From contig OZ024879.1 of assembly GCA_964017185.1 (NCBI GenBank), forward strand, positions 25,671,456 through 25,735,455: a stretch of 64,000 nt of DNA, read 5' to 3'. This document shows positions 47,324-57,654 of the stretch, piece by piece. The notes below the pieces were generated by a model. That model saw only the letters and a program-made list of their open reading frames with translations. It was not told where the DNA came from and made no database searches. Position 1 is the first letter of the stretch; each line of letters begins with the position of its first letter. This DNA is from Rugalucina vietnamica. Lineage: Eukaryota; Mollusca; Bivalvia; Lucinida; Lucinidae. The position numbers and the translations under genes are program-made.

Positions 47324-49012
47324 TTAGCTCACCTGAGCCGAAGGCTCATAGGTGAGCTTATAGTATACCCATGCTCCGGCGTCCATCCGTCCGTCAGTCC
47401 GTCCATCCGTCCGTCGTCCGTCGTCCACAATTTCAAAGATCTTCTTCTCTAAAACTGCTAGGCCAATTGTTCTCATATTCCACATACACCATCTACAGGT
47501 AAGGGGAAAGAATAATTGTGTTTTTTGTTTTGATCGGATAAGGACTCTGGTTGCTATGGCAACTTATGCTTCCCATAGACTTATAATGGAAAAAAGTGGA
47601 AATTGCCAGTTTTTGCTGTCTTGTTGGAGATATTTGAATTTTGATTTTGCAGAAATGTTTATTTAGTAGTCCTCTACGTTTCATGTGACTTTTGTCCTAA
47701 TCCTTCATTTTGATTGGTTGCAGGGGCCCCATATAGGGCAAAATTTCGAAAAACATTCAAAAATCTTCTTCTCAGAAACTGTCAAGGGGATGAAGCCTGT
47801 ACTTTGTATACCTGTTCCTGACAGTGGCCTATACATAATTTGTGTTTTTTATTCCAGGCAGATAAGAATTCTGGTTGCTATGGCAACTTAAAGTTTCCAT
47901 AGACTTATAATGGGAAAGGTGGAAATTGGCTATTTTTCCGCTAAAATTGCAGACATTTGAATTTTGTTTTTGCAGAAATGTTTATTGAGTAGTGTTTGAC
48001 GTTTCTTGCGAGTTTTGTCCTAATCCTTTATTTTGATTGGTTGCTGGGGCCCCATAAAGGGCAAAATTTTGAGAAAAAAAACATTCAAAAATCTTCTCCT
48101 CAGAAATTGTCAAGTGGATGAATCCTGTACTTTGTATACATGTTCCTGACAGTAGCCTCTACATAATTTGTGTTTTTTATTCCAGTCGGATAAGAATTCT
48201 GGTTGCTATGGTAACTTTTAATAGACTATAGACTTATAATGGGAAAAGTGGAAATTAGCTATTTTTTGAAAAGTATTGCAGCCTGGGATCTGAAAAGTGG
48301 TAGATGCAAACAACTAATGGATTAGATGAAGGTATATGATTAATTTAGGTCAAGGTCATCTCTTTACCTTGGCCGGTCTGTCGTCCATACACACTTTTCG
48401 AAGATATTTTTCTCTGAAACCACTTGGCCAATCAAAGCCAAATTTCATATGAAGCATCTGTACGAAGTGGGAAACAATGTGTATATAAGTAATCCAGGTC
48501 ACATGACCAAGATGGCCGCCATGCCCATATATGGTAAAAACCCTTAAAATATCTTCTTCTCCAGAACCGATGAACCGATTTCAACGAAACTTTGCATGAA
48601 GTATGGATGACTCAAGTACTACAATGTATATATAAATCATGACCCTGTGGTGACCTTGACCTATTTTATGGCAAGGTCAACATAGGTCATCAATGCATTT
48701 GAATGGGGAAAACTTTTAAAATGTCATTTTAAGTGAAAGTCTTGCAGGAAATGGGCAGTAGGACTGAATTTTAATGATTCTGAAAAAAAAAAAAAGGACC
48801 CCAGGGGCTCATCTGCTTTTAAAATGTTATTTGAAGGGGAAAATCAGCAGGAAATTAGCAAATGGACAGAATATTGATTATTCTGAAAAAAGAAAATGGC
48901 CCAAGGGCTTCATCTGCCCCTGCACTGGTGTAAAATACCATAATATTCAAAATGTTTATTGGTATATGAAGCAGATCTCAGGTGAGCGTTTACAGGACCA
49001 TTGGTCCTCTGG
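47324..49012 (+). mobile_element. Nested complete dominant repeat with mosaic core
   Basis: It starts TTAGCTCACCTGAGCC and ends GGACCATTGGTCCTCTGG. The core changes type along its length: two type D units (about 47450-48240), part of a type B unit (48245-48410, with GTAGATGCAAACAACTAATG), then type C (48420-48960). Host sequence reads CACATTT on the left and TCAAAGATCTTC on the right, the normal phrase when joined, so insertion was T|T without duplication. Confidence 0.85.
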
Positions 49013-49330
49013 TCAAAGATCTTCTTCTCTGAAAGCGCTGGGCCGATCAAAGCCAAATTTTATGTGGAGCATCCATGGGTAGGTGGAACGAAAGTTTGTG
49101 TTTTTTATCTTGATCGGATAAGAACTCGGGTTCCTATGGCAACTTATGCTTCCCATAGACTTATAATGGAGAAAAGTGAAAATTGCCTATTTTTGCTGTC
49201 TTGTTTGAGATATTTGAATTTTGTTTTTGCAGAAATGTTTATTGAGTAGTCCTCTATGTTTCATGTGACTTTTGTCCTAATCCTTCATTTTGATTGGTTG
49301 CAGGGGCCCCATATAGGGCAAAATTTCGAA

Positions 49331-51850
49331 CCAGAGGACCATTGGTCCTGAGAACGCTCACCTGAAGCCTGATCTTGGAGTATTAAGTCATAATGAAATG
49401 ACCTTGACCTTGAATACTCACACACCTTTATTGACTTCATAAGTTGTCTGCATCTGCAAAGTTTCAGGTCTCAGGCAGCAATAGTTTCCAAACCCAGTGA
49501 TTTCTGAGAAAACCATAATTTTATTTTGATATTTAAATGACCTTGGGCCAAGGTCAAGACATGACCTTGGCCTTCATTAATTACTTACCTTCATTGAATC
49601 AATTAGTTGTCTGCATCTAGCAACTTTCAGGTCTCAGGCTGCAACAGTTTGTTTTCGCCTTTTCCCATGTAAAAGCCTATGTTTCCAAAATTGACCTTGC
49701 CGTAAAATAGGTCAAGGTCATCATAGGGTCATCATTTCAACAAACTATGATGGGCTGGAGTCCCAAATGCTATATACCAAGTTTCATGAAAATTGGCCTG
49801 CCGGTTTTGGAGAAGAAGATTTTTGAGTGTTTTTTCCCATATATGGGCGTGTGACCTGGATTTCGCGATCAAACTTTTGTCTCCCCTACCCATGGATGCT
49901 CCACATAAAAATTTCACTTTGATCGCAGTTTCAGAGAAGAAGACTGGCCAAGATCAAGAGATGACCTTGACCTATATTAATCACATACCTTCATCTACTC
50001 CATTAGTTGTTTGCATCTACCACTTTTCAGGCCTTAGGCTGTAATAGTTTTCAAAAAATCCATAGTTTTCACTTTTTCCTATGTAAAAGCCTATGTTTCC
50101 AAATTTGACCTTGCCGTAAAATAGGTCAGGGTCATCCAAGGGTCATCATTTTATCAAACTATGATGGGCTGAGGTCCTCGATGCTACATACCAAGTTTCG
50201 TGGAAATCGGCCCACCGGTTCTGGAGAAGATTTTTGAGTGGTTTTTACCATATATGGGCGTGGCGGCCATCTTGGTCATGTGACCTGGATTTCGGGATCA
50301 AACTTTTGTCTCCCCTACCCATGGATGCTCCACATAAAATTTCACTTTGATTGGCCAAGCAGTTTCATAGAAAAAGATCTTTGAAAAGTGTGTAAGGACA
50401 ACAGACTGGCCAAGGTCAAGAGATGACCTTGACCTATATTAATCACATACCTTCATCTACTCCATCAGATGTTTGCATCTACCACTTTTCTGGCCTCAGG
50501 CTGCAATAGTTTTAAAAAAATCCATAGTTTTCACTTTTTCCTATGTAAAAGCCTATGTTTACAAATTTGACCTTGCCGTAAAATAGGTCAAGGTCATCCA
50601 AGGGTCATCATTTTATCAAACTATGATGGGCTGAGGTCCTCGATGCTACATACCAAGTTTCTTGGAAATCGGCCCACCCGTTTTGGAGAAGATTTTTGAG
50701 TGGTTTTTACCATATATGGGCGTGGCGGCCATCTTGGTCATGTGACATGGATTTCGCGATCAAACTTTTGTCTCCCCTACCCATGGATGCTCCACATAAA
50801 ATTTCACTTTGATTGGCCAAGCAGTTTCAGAGAAGAAGATCTTTGAAAAGTGTGTCTGGACAACAGACTGGCCAAGGTCAAGAGATGACCTTGACCTATA
50901 TTAATCACATACCTTCATCTACTCCATTAGTTGTTTGCATCTACCACTTTTCAGGCCTCAGGCTGCAATAGTTTTAAAAAAATCCATAGTTTTCACTTTT
51001 TCCTATGTAAAAGCCTATGTTTCCAAATTTGACCTTGCCGTAAAATAGGTCAAGGTCATCCAAGGGTCATCATTTTATCAAACTATGATGGGCTGAGGTC
51101 CGCATTGCTACATACCAAGTTTCTTGGAAATCGGCCCACCGGTTCTGGAGAAGATTTTTGTGTGGTTTTTACCATATATGGGCGTGGCGGCCATCTTGGT
51201 CATGTGACCTGGATTTCGCGATCAAACTTTCGTCTCCCCTACCCATGGATGCTCCACATAAAATTTTACTTTGATTGGCCAAGCAGTTTCAGAGAAGAAG
51301 ATCTTTGAAAAGTGTGTATGGACAACAGACTTGCCAAGGTCAAGAGATGACCTTGACCTATATCAATCACATACCTTCAACTACTCCGTTAGTTGTTTGC
51401 ATCTACCACTTTTCAGGCCTCAGGCTGCAACAGTTTTCAAAAAATCCATAGTTTTCACTTTTTCCTATGTAAAAGCCTATGTTTCCAAATTTGACCTTGC
51501 CGTAAAATAGGTCAAGCTCATCCAAGGGTCATCATTTTACCAAACTATGATGGGCTGAAGTCCCCGATGCTACATACCAAGTTTCGTGGAAATCGGCCCA
51601 CCGGTTCTGGAGAAGAAGATTTTTGAGCGTTTTTTACCATATATGGGCGTGGCGGCCATCTTGGTCATGTGACCTGAATCTCGCGATCAAACTTGAATGC
51701 CACTACCCATGGATGCTCCACATAAAATTCCAACTAGATCGGCCAAGCGGTTTCAAAAAGAAGATCTTTGAAATTGTGGACGACGGACGGACGCCGGATC
51801 ATGGCCATCCTATAAGCTCACCTTGTGAGCCTTCGGCTCAGGTGAGCTAA
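49331..51850 (-). mobile_element. Nested complete dominant repeat, type B core (first of a pair)
   Basis: From reversed end 2 (CCAGAGGACCATTGGTCC) to an end-1 hairpin at about 51815-51850. Five to six type B monomers lie between, with GACTGGCCAAGGTCAAGAGA phrases about 460 bp apart. One monomer near 49830-49950 has lost part of its length. Confidence 0.85.
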
Positions 51851-51903
51851 AAAGGTGAAAATGGGTGAATAACTTAAACAAGTAATTCAAGCAAAACTTA
51901 AAA
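51851..51903. other. 53-bp spacer between two paired elements
   Basis: AT-rich sequence (AAAGGTGAAAATGGGTGAAT onward) belonging to neither element nor to the surrounding type D host. It appears to have been carried in with the pair. Confidence 0.6.
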
Positions 51904-53419
51904 CCAGAGGACCAATGGTCCTGTAAACGCTCACCTGAGATCTGCTGCATATACCAATAAACATGTATGAATATTATGGTATTTTATTCCAGTGCAGGGG
52001 CAGATGAAGCCCTTGGGCCATTTTCTTTTTTCTGAATCTTCAATATTCTGTCCATTTGCCAATTTCCTGCTGGCTTTTCCCTTCAAATGACATTTTAACA
52101 GTTTTCCCAATTCAAATGCATAGGCAACCCATGTTGACCTTGCCATAAACTTGGTCAAGGTCATCACAGGGTCCTGATTTATATATACATTAAAGTACTT
52201 TAGCCATCGATGCTTCATGCCAAGTTTCCTTGAAATCAGTCTATTGGTTTCAGAGAAGAAGGTTTTTGATAGGTTTTTACCATATATGGGCATGGCGGCC
52301 ATCTTTGTCATGTGACCTAGATTATTTATATACACATTGATTCACCCATTCTATAGATGCTTCACAAAAAATTTGACTTTGATTGGCCAAGCGGTTTCAG
52401 AGGAGAAGACGTTTGAATATTACGGAAATATACATGTATATTGCCGCGGGGTGGGGGCACATGAGCCCCTGGGGTCCAATTTTTTTCAGAATTATTAATA
52501 TTCAGTCCTACTTCCCATTTCCTGCAAGACTTTCACTTTAAATTACATTTTAAAAGTTTTCCCCATTCCAATGCATTGGTGACCTATGTTGACCTTGCCG
52601 TAAAATAGGTCAAGGTCATCACAGGGTCATGATTTATATACACATTGTAGTGCTTGAGCCATCAATGCTTCATGTCAAGTTTTGTTGGAAATCGGTCCAC
52701 CGGTTCTGGAGAAGAAGATTTTTGAAGGGTTTTTACCATATATGGGCATGGCGGCCATCTTGGTCATGTGACCTGGATTATTTATATACACATTGGTTCC
52801 CCCTTCCCATAGATGCTTCATGTAAAATTTGGCTTTGATTGGCCAAGCGGTTTCAGAGAAGAAGATGTTTGAATATTATGATAATATACATGTATATTGC
52901 CCCGGGGTGAGGGCGGATGAGCCCCTGGTGCCCAATTTTTTTCAGAATCATTAATATTCAGTCCTACTGCTCATTTTCTGCAAGATTTTTCCTTTAAATG
53001 ACAATTTAACAATTTTTCCCATTCAAATGCAAAGGCGACCTATGTTGACCTTGCCGTAAAATAGGTCAAGGTCACCGCAAGGTCATGATTTATATACACA
53101 TTGTAGTGCTTGAGTCATCGATGCTTCATGCCAAGTTTGGTTGAAATCGGTCCAGTGGTTCCGGAGAAGAAGATTTTTGAAGGGTTTTTACCATATATGG
53201 GCATGGCGGCCATCTTGGTCATGTGACCTGGATTATTTATATACACATTGGTTCCCCCTTCCCATAGATGCTTCATGTAAAATTTGGCTTTGATTGGCCA
53301 AGCGGTTTCAGAGAAGAAGATCTTTGAAAATTGTGGACGACGGACGACGGACGGACGGACGACGGAGCATGGGTATACTATAAGCTCACCTTGTGAGCCT
53401 GACGGCTCAGGTGAGCTAA
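51904..53419 (-). mobile_element. Nested complete dominant repeat, type C core (second of a pair)
   Basis: From reversed end 2 (CCAGAGGACCAATGGTCC) to an end-1 hairpin ending GGTGAGCTAA at 53419. Three type C monomers lie between (TATACATGTATATTGCC, TTGACCTTGCCGTAAAATAG, CATTGTAGTGCTTGAG). The host type D sequence resumes at 53420. Confidence 0.85.
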
Positions 53420-53845
53420 AAACATTCAAAAATCTTCTTCTCAAAAACTGTCAAGGGGATGAAGCCTATACTTTGTATACATGTTCCTGACAGTGGCCTC
53501 TACATAATTTGTGTTTTTTATTCCAGGCGGATAAGAACTCTGGTTGCTATGGCAACTTAAAGTTTCCATAGACTTATTATGGGAAAAGTGGAAATCGGCT
53601 ATTTTTCCGCTAAAATTGCAGACACTTGAATTTTGTTTTTGCAGAAATGTGTATTGAGTAGTGTTTGACGTTTCTTGCGAGTTTTGTCCTAATCCTTTAT
53701 TTTGATTGGTTGCTGGGGCCCCATAAAGGGCAAAATTTTGAGAAAAAAAAAATTCAAAAATCTTCTCCTCAGAAACTGTCAAGTGGATGAATCCTGTACT
53801 TTGTATACATGTTTTTGACAGTAGCCTCTACATAATTTGTGTTTT

Positions 53846-56060
53846 TTAGCTCACCTGAGCCGTCAGGCTCACAAGGTGAGCTTATACTATACCCATGCTC
53901 CGTCGTCCGTCTGTCCGTCGTCCACCATTTTCAAAGATCTTCTCCTCTGAAACCGCTTGGCCAATCAAAGCCAAATTTTACATGAAGCATCTATGGGAAG
54001 GGGGAACCAATGTATATATAAATAATCCAGGTCACATGACCAAGATGGTCGCCATGCCCATATATGGTAAAAACTCTTCAAAAATCTTCTTCTCCGGAAC
54101 CACTGGACCGATTTCAACCAAACTTGGCATGAAGCATTAATGGCTCAAGCACTACAATGTGTATATAAATCATGACCCTATGATGACCTTGACCTATTTT
54201 ACGGCAAGGTCAACATAGGTCGCGAATGCATTTGAATGGGAAAAATTGTTAAATTGTCATTTAAAGGAAAAATCTTGCAGAAAATGAGCAGTAGGACTGA
54301 ATATTAATGATTCTGAAAAAAATTGGGCACCAGGGGCTCATCCGCCCCCACCCCGGGGCAATATACATGTATATCTCCATAATATTCAAACATCTTCTCC
54401 TCTGAAACCGCTTGGCCAATCAAAGCGAAATTTTATGTGAAGCATCAATAGGAAGGGGTAACAAATATGTATATAAAAAATCCAGGTCACATGACCAAGA
54501 TGGCCAACATGCCCATATATGGTAAAAACCGTTCAAAAATCTTCTTCTCCAGAACCGGTTGACCGATTTCAACGAAACTTGGCACGAAGCATTGATGGCT
54601 CAAGCACTACAATGTGTATATAAATCATGACCCTGTGATGACCTTGACCTATTTTACGGGAAGGTCAACATAGGTCACCAATGCATTTGAATGGGGAAAA
54701 CTTTTAAAATGTCATTTAAAGTGAAAGTCTTGCAGGAAATGGGCAGTAGGACTGGATATTAATGATTCTGAAAAAAATTGGACCCCAGGGGCTCATGTGC
54801 CCCCACCCCGGGGCAATATACATGTATATTTCCATAATATTCAAACGTCTTCTCCTCTGAAACCGCTTGGCCAAACAAAGCCAAATTTTAAGTGAAGCAT
54901 CTATAGAATGGGGGAATCAATGTGTATATAAATAATCTAGGTCACATGACAAAGATGGCCGCCATGCCCATATATGGTAAAAACCCATCAAAAATCATCG
55001 AGAGCGGTGGCGTAGTGGTAGAGCGTCGGACTCCGAATCTTGAGGTCCTGGGTTCGAACCCCACAAGCGTCACCGTGTTGGGTCCTTGAGCAAGGCACAT
55101 CTACTCCCTACAGTACTGGTTAAACCCAGGAAGCGTTGGCTCCGTCCCGACATGACTGAAAAATTGTTGACTGGGACATTAAGCCTCAACACAAACAAAC
55201 AAAAAAATCATCTTCTCTGAAACCAATAGACTGATTTCAAGGAAACTTGGCGTGAGGCATCGATGGCTAAAGTACTCCAATGTATATATAAATCATGACC
55301 CTGTGATGACCTTGACCAAGTTTATGGCAAGGTCAACATGGGTTGCCTGTGCATCTGAATTGGGAAAACTGTTAAAATGTCATTTGAAGGAAAAAGCCAA
55401 CAGGAAATTGGCAAATGGACAGAATATTGAAGATTCTGAAAAAAGAAAATGGCCCAAGGGCTTATCTGCCCCTGCACTGGAGTTAAATACCATAATATTC
55501 AAACATGTTTATTGGTATATGCAGCTGATCTCAGTACCAATGTATATATAAATAATCCAGGTTACGTGACCAAGATGGCCGCCATGCCCATATATGGTAA
55601 AAACCCTTAAAATATCTTCTTCTCCAGAACAGGTGAACCGATTTCAACGAAACTTTGCATGAAGTATGGATGACTCAAGTTCTATAATGTATATATAAAA
55701 CATGACCCTGTGGTGACCTTGACCTATTTTATGGCAAGGTCAACATAGGTCGTCAATGCATTTGAACGGGAAAAACTTTTAAAATGTCATTTTAAGTGAA
55801 AGTCTTGCAGGAAATGGGCAGTAAGAATTTAATGATTCTGAAAAAGAAATGGACCCCAGGAGCCCATCTGCTTTTAAAATGTTATTTTTTGAAAACTATT
55901 GCAGCCTGAGACCTGAAAAGTGATAGATGCAAACAACTGATAGAGTAGATGAAGGTATGTGATTAAAGGTCGATTTTGGAAACATAGGCAAACATGAAAA
56001 CATGGGAAAAAGTGACAACTAGGTCTCGGGTAAGCATTTACAGGACCAATGATCCTATGG
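53846..56060 (+). mobile_element. Dominant repeat, type C core, with a SINE and an internal break
   Basis: It starts with an end-1 hairpin whose loop reads GAGCCGTCAGGCTC. Type C monomers follow with a period near 455 bp (CATGACCAAGATGG or its variants at about 54034, 54490 and 54945). A SINE sits at 55000-55202. At about 55536 the core stops at CTGATCTCAG, just where end 2 would begin, and another type C piece starts. Near 55885 it changes to type B sequence and ends with a worn end 2, AGGACCAATGATCCTATGG (56042-56060). Confidence 0.7.
55000..55202 (+). repeat. tRNA-derived SINE, family 1, with 10-bp target duplication
   Basis: A clean copy: GCGGTGGCGTAGTGGTAGAG, then GGGTTCGAACCCCACAAG (a near-perfect box B), CCTTGAGCAAGGCACATC and TGACTGAAAAATTGTTGACT, ending with a CAAA tail. 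AAAAATCATC flanks it at 54990-54999 and 55203-55212, interrupting the type C phrase AAAAATC(A/T)TC TTCTCTGAAA. The good box B suggests it is younger than the copy at 42015. Confidence 0.92.
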
Positions 56061-56726
56061 AAACCATTGCAGCCATAGGCCTGAAACTTGACCAAGATGA
56101 CTGTCATACCCATATATGGAGAAAAAAAACCCCACTTTGTCCAGTGACTGCACTTGTTGACTCTCAGGTGAGCGATCGTTGCCCTTGAGCTACTTGTTCT
56201 TAGCTTTGCTACAAAACATAGATTGTGGGTACTCATTAGAACCGACTCGGCGAGGCGCTTCTACCGAGTACCCACAATGCATGTTTTGAGCAAAAATATA
56301 TATATATAAAATAAAATCCAATGAAAATTTAAATTTTTGCTTCTGAAAAAAATCACTGTATCAAATGTTTTCATGATGCACCGCAAGTAGACTTGGTTTT
56401 TCTTTCATGTGCCCAGAGGGGGCCGGGGGCTCGAACCCACATTTGACACAGCTGTGAAATTGTCGATTGAAGAGCGATAATATGAAATATAAGCTATTTT
56501 AACCACTCTAAGGTCTACCACGGGAGCCGGCTATCCTGCGCTGGAAATTTCAGATGTATCGGTCTACTACATTTGCGCACCTGATTGTTGGTCACACATT
56601 GCAGAAGCAGGTTACTAAATTCACTAGATGCAATGTGGGAACAAGAAACCGTGTAAACAATGATTTTCAAAATTTGGAAAAATGTTGCGACACAAACCAG
56701 CACAAAGAAAATATAAATTCAAATAC
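56061..56726. other. Repeat debris and palindrome, within the PB1-gene intron
   Basis: A worn repeat piece (56061-56190, ending CTCAGGTGAGCGATCGTTG) is followed by the best copy of the palindromic GTGGGTAC repeat (56213-56296) and a GC-rich stretch near 56410 (GAGGGGGCCGGGGGCTCGAA). No exon was recognised on either strand. Confidence 0.5.
56213..56296. repeat. 84-bp palindrome of the GTGGGTAC family
   Basis: CAAAACATAGATTGTGGGTA and TACCCACAATGCATGTTTTG form a near-perfect hairpin of about 80 bases with ACTCGGCGAGG near the centre. It is the most regular of the five related copies in the window. Confidence 0.8.
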
Positions 56727-57327
56727 CTGTTTTTGGTATGCCCCATCTGAAGATGACATTTTTTTACACACGTTCTGGCTGGTATCAATATATTGGTTGC
56801 TTATGGTATATTCCCTCGTCAATTTATCGTATTTGTCCAGTAGAATGTTGACTTCTTTCTCCTTTGAAACTATTTCTTGCTTTTTGAGCTCAATTTCCAT
56901 TTCAATGGGACTTCTGTAGCATGTTTGACTATACTCCGTAGAATCAAAAAGATTCTGTTTTGAATGCACCCCGGCAGTCTCCTGCTTTTCACATTCTTGT
57001 CTTTTGAGAGGCGCCCTCCAAGACCTTAATGTTTATTTTCGGGACGTCTGTTTTGAATGCATATGTCGATAGTCTGAGGAATCTATGGCAATTTTTGGGG
57101 GTCAAGTCTATAAATGTTCCCTCATCATCTTGAAAACACACTCGCAACGCATTCAGTTTGAACAATTGTGGTATCTCCTCTTTAAGAAAATCCGTAAATG
57201 ACGTGTAGTCCATTCCATATAAAGCATTAAAGTTCGTATCAATCAAAGAACATCTTTCTCCTCAGTGGTAATTATAAAAGACTTTGATATCCAGCGAATC
57301 TCCTGGAGCTGCTTTTGAGCAAGCCAT
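56727..57327 (-). pseudogene. First exon of a PB1-domain gene, with stop and frameshift
   Basis: On the minus strand the ATG at 57327 opens MACSKAAPGDSLDIKVFYNYH, then TGA at 57264-57262, then GERCSLIDTNFNALYGMDYT, FTDFLKEEIPQLFKLNALRV, CFQDDEGTFIDLTPKN and TDVPKINIKVLEG. The pattern (basic first strand, hydrophobic middle, acidic DDEGTFIDL loop, closing INIKV strand) fits a PB1 protein-interaction domain over residues about 10-105. The TGA replaces what would be Arg in HRGERC, as in a CGA to TGA change. After LEGA the frame shifts (about 57015) into KRQECEKQETAGVHSKQN and a coiled-coil-like run, EIELKKQEIVSKEKEVNILL. The exon ends CAG|GTATTT (phase 0). PB1 domains pair proteins through acidic and basic surfaces. 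The gene looks inactivated, unless the assembly has errors. Confidence 0.6.
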
Positions 57328-57654
57328 TGTGTTACTGTTAGAATCCAAGTCGGATGCGAGCACTCTGACATGTAACTGTGACCAGTTTTTGGAGATATTG
57401 ATCTCTAGTTCTCTTTATTTTTACCTTGTCATAAGAATAATTTTGATTGGCTGGAGAGGTCGCAAGGTAGCAGGATGGGCTTGACTTTCATCCTTTTTCA
57501 ATGTCAATCAATTTGCCCAACTGGTGATACACCAAAAATAGGAGATCAAAGGACAGCAATTTTGCGGGACTGTTTTAGAAGTGACAGATAAATGAAACAG
57601 ATTACAAAAATGTTAAAACGATCGTTTGTTGCAGTTGTCGCTGGACGCGTGTTA
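57328..57654. promoter_or_regulatory. Upstream region of the PB1-domain gene
   Basis: This is the only unique sequence between the proposed start codon and the next repeat, so a promoter for the minus-strand gene would be expected here. Plus-strand TTTTGATTGGCTGG near 57440 contains ATTGG, a CCAAT box read from the minus strand. No TATA box is evident. Confidence 0.2.

Larger units (their letters stand above)
47219..53845 (+). mobile_element. Outer dominant repeat (type D core) split by two nested blocks
   Basis: The outer copy is 47219-47323 (end-1 hairpin and GTCC run), 49013-49330, and 53420-53845. Its pieces rejoin cleanly: CACATTT with TCAAAGATC, and TTTCGAA with AAACATTCAAAA. The core is type D, marked by GTTGCTATGGCAACTT, TTTTGATTGGTTGC and GGGGCCCCATA. 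At 53846 it is interrupted again in GTGTTTT, and its right end is not found. Confidence 0.75.

Noticed and set aside
56385..56530. Minus-strand tRNA-like element with GGTTCGAGCCCCC
   Set aside because: A box B-like word is present, but the candidate box A is about 95 bases away, too far for a tRNA head, and no SINE body follows.
57262..57264. In-frame TGA of the PB1 exon as a selenocysteine codon
   Set aside because: Arg would fit the local PB1 pattern (HRGERC), CGA to TGA is a common decay change, further frameshifts follow, and no SECIS-like element was noticed.
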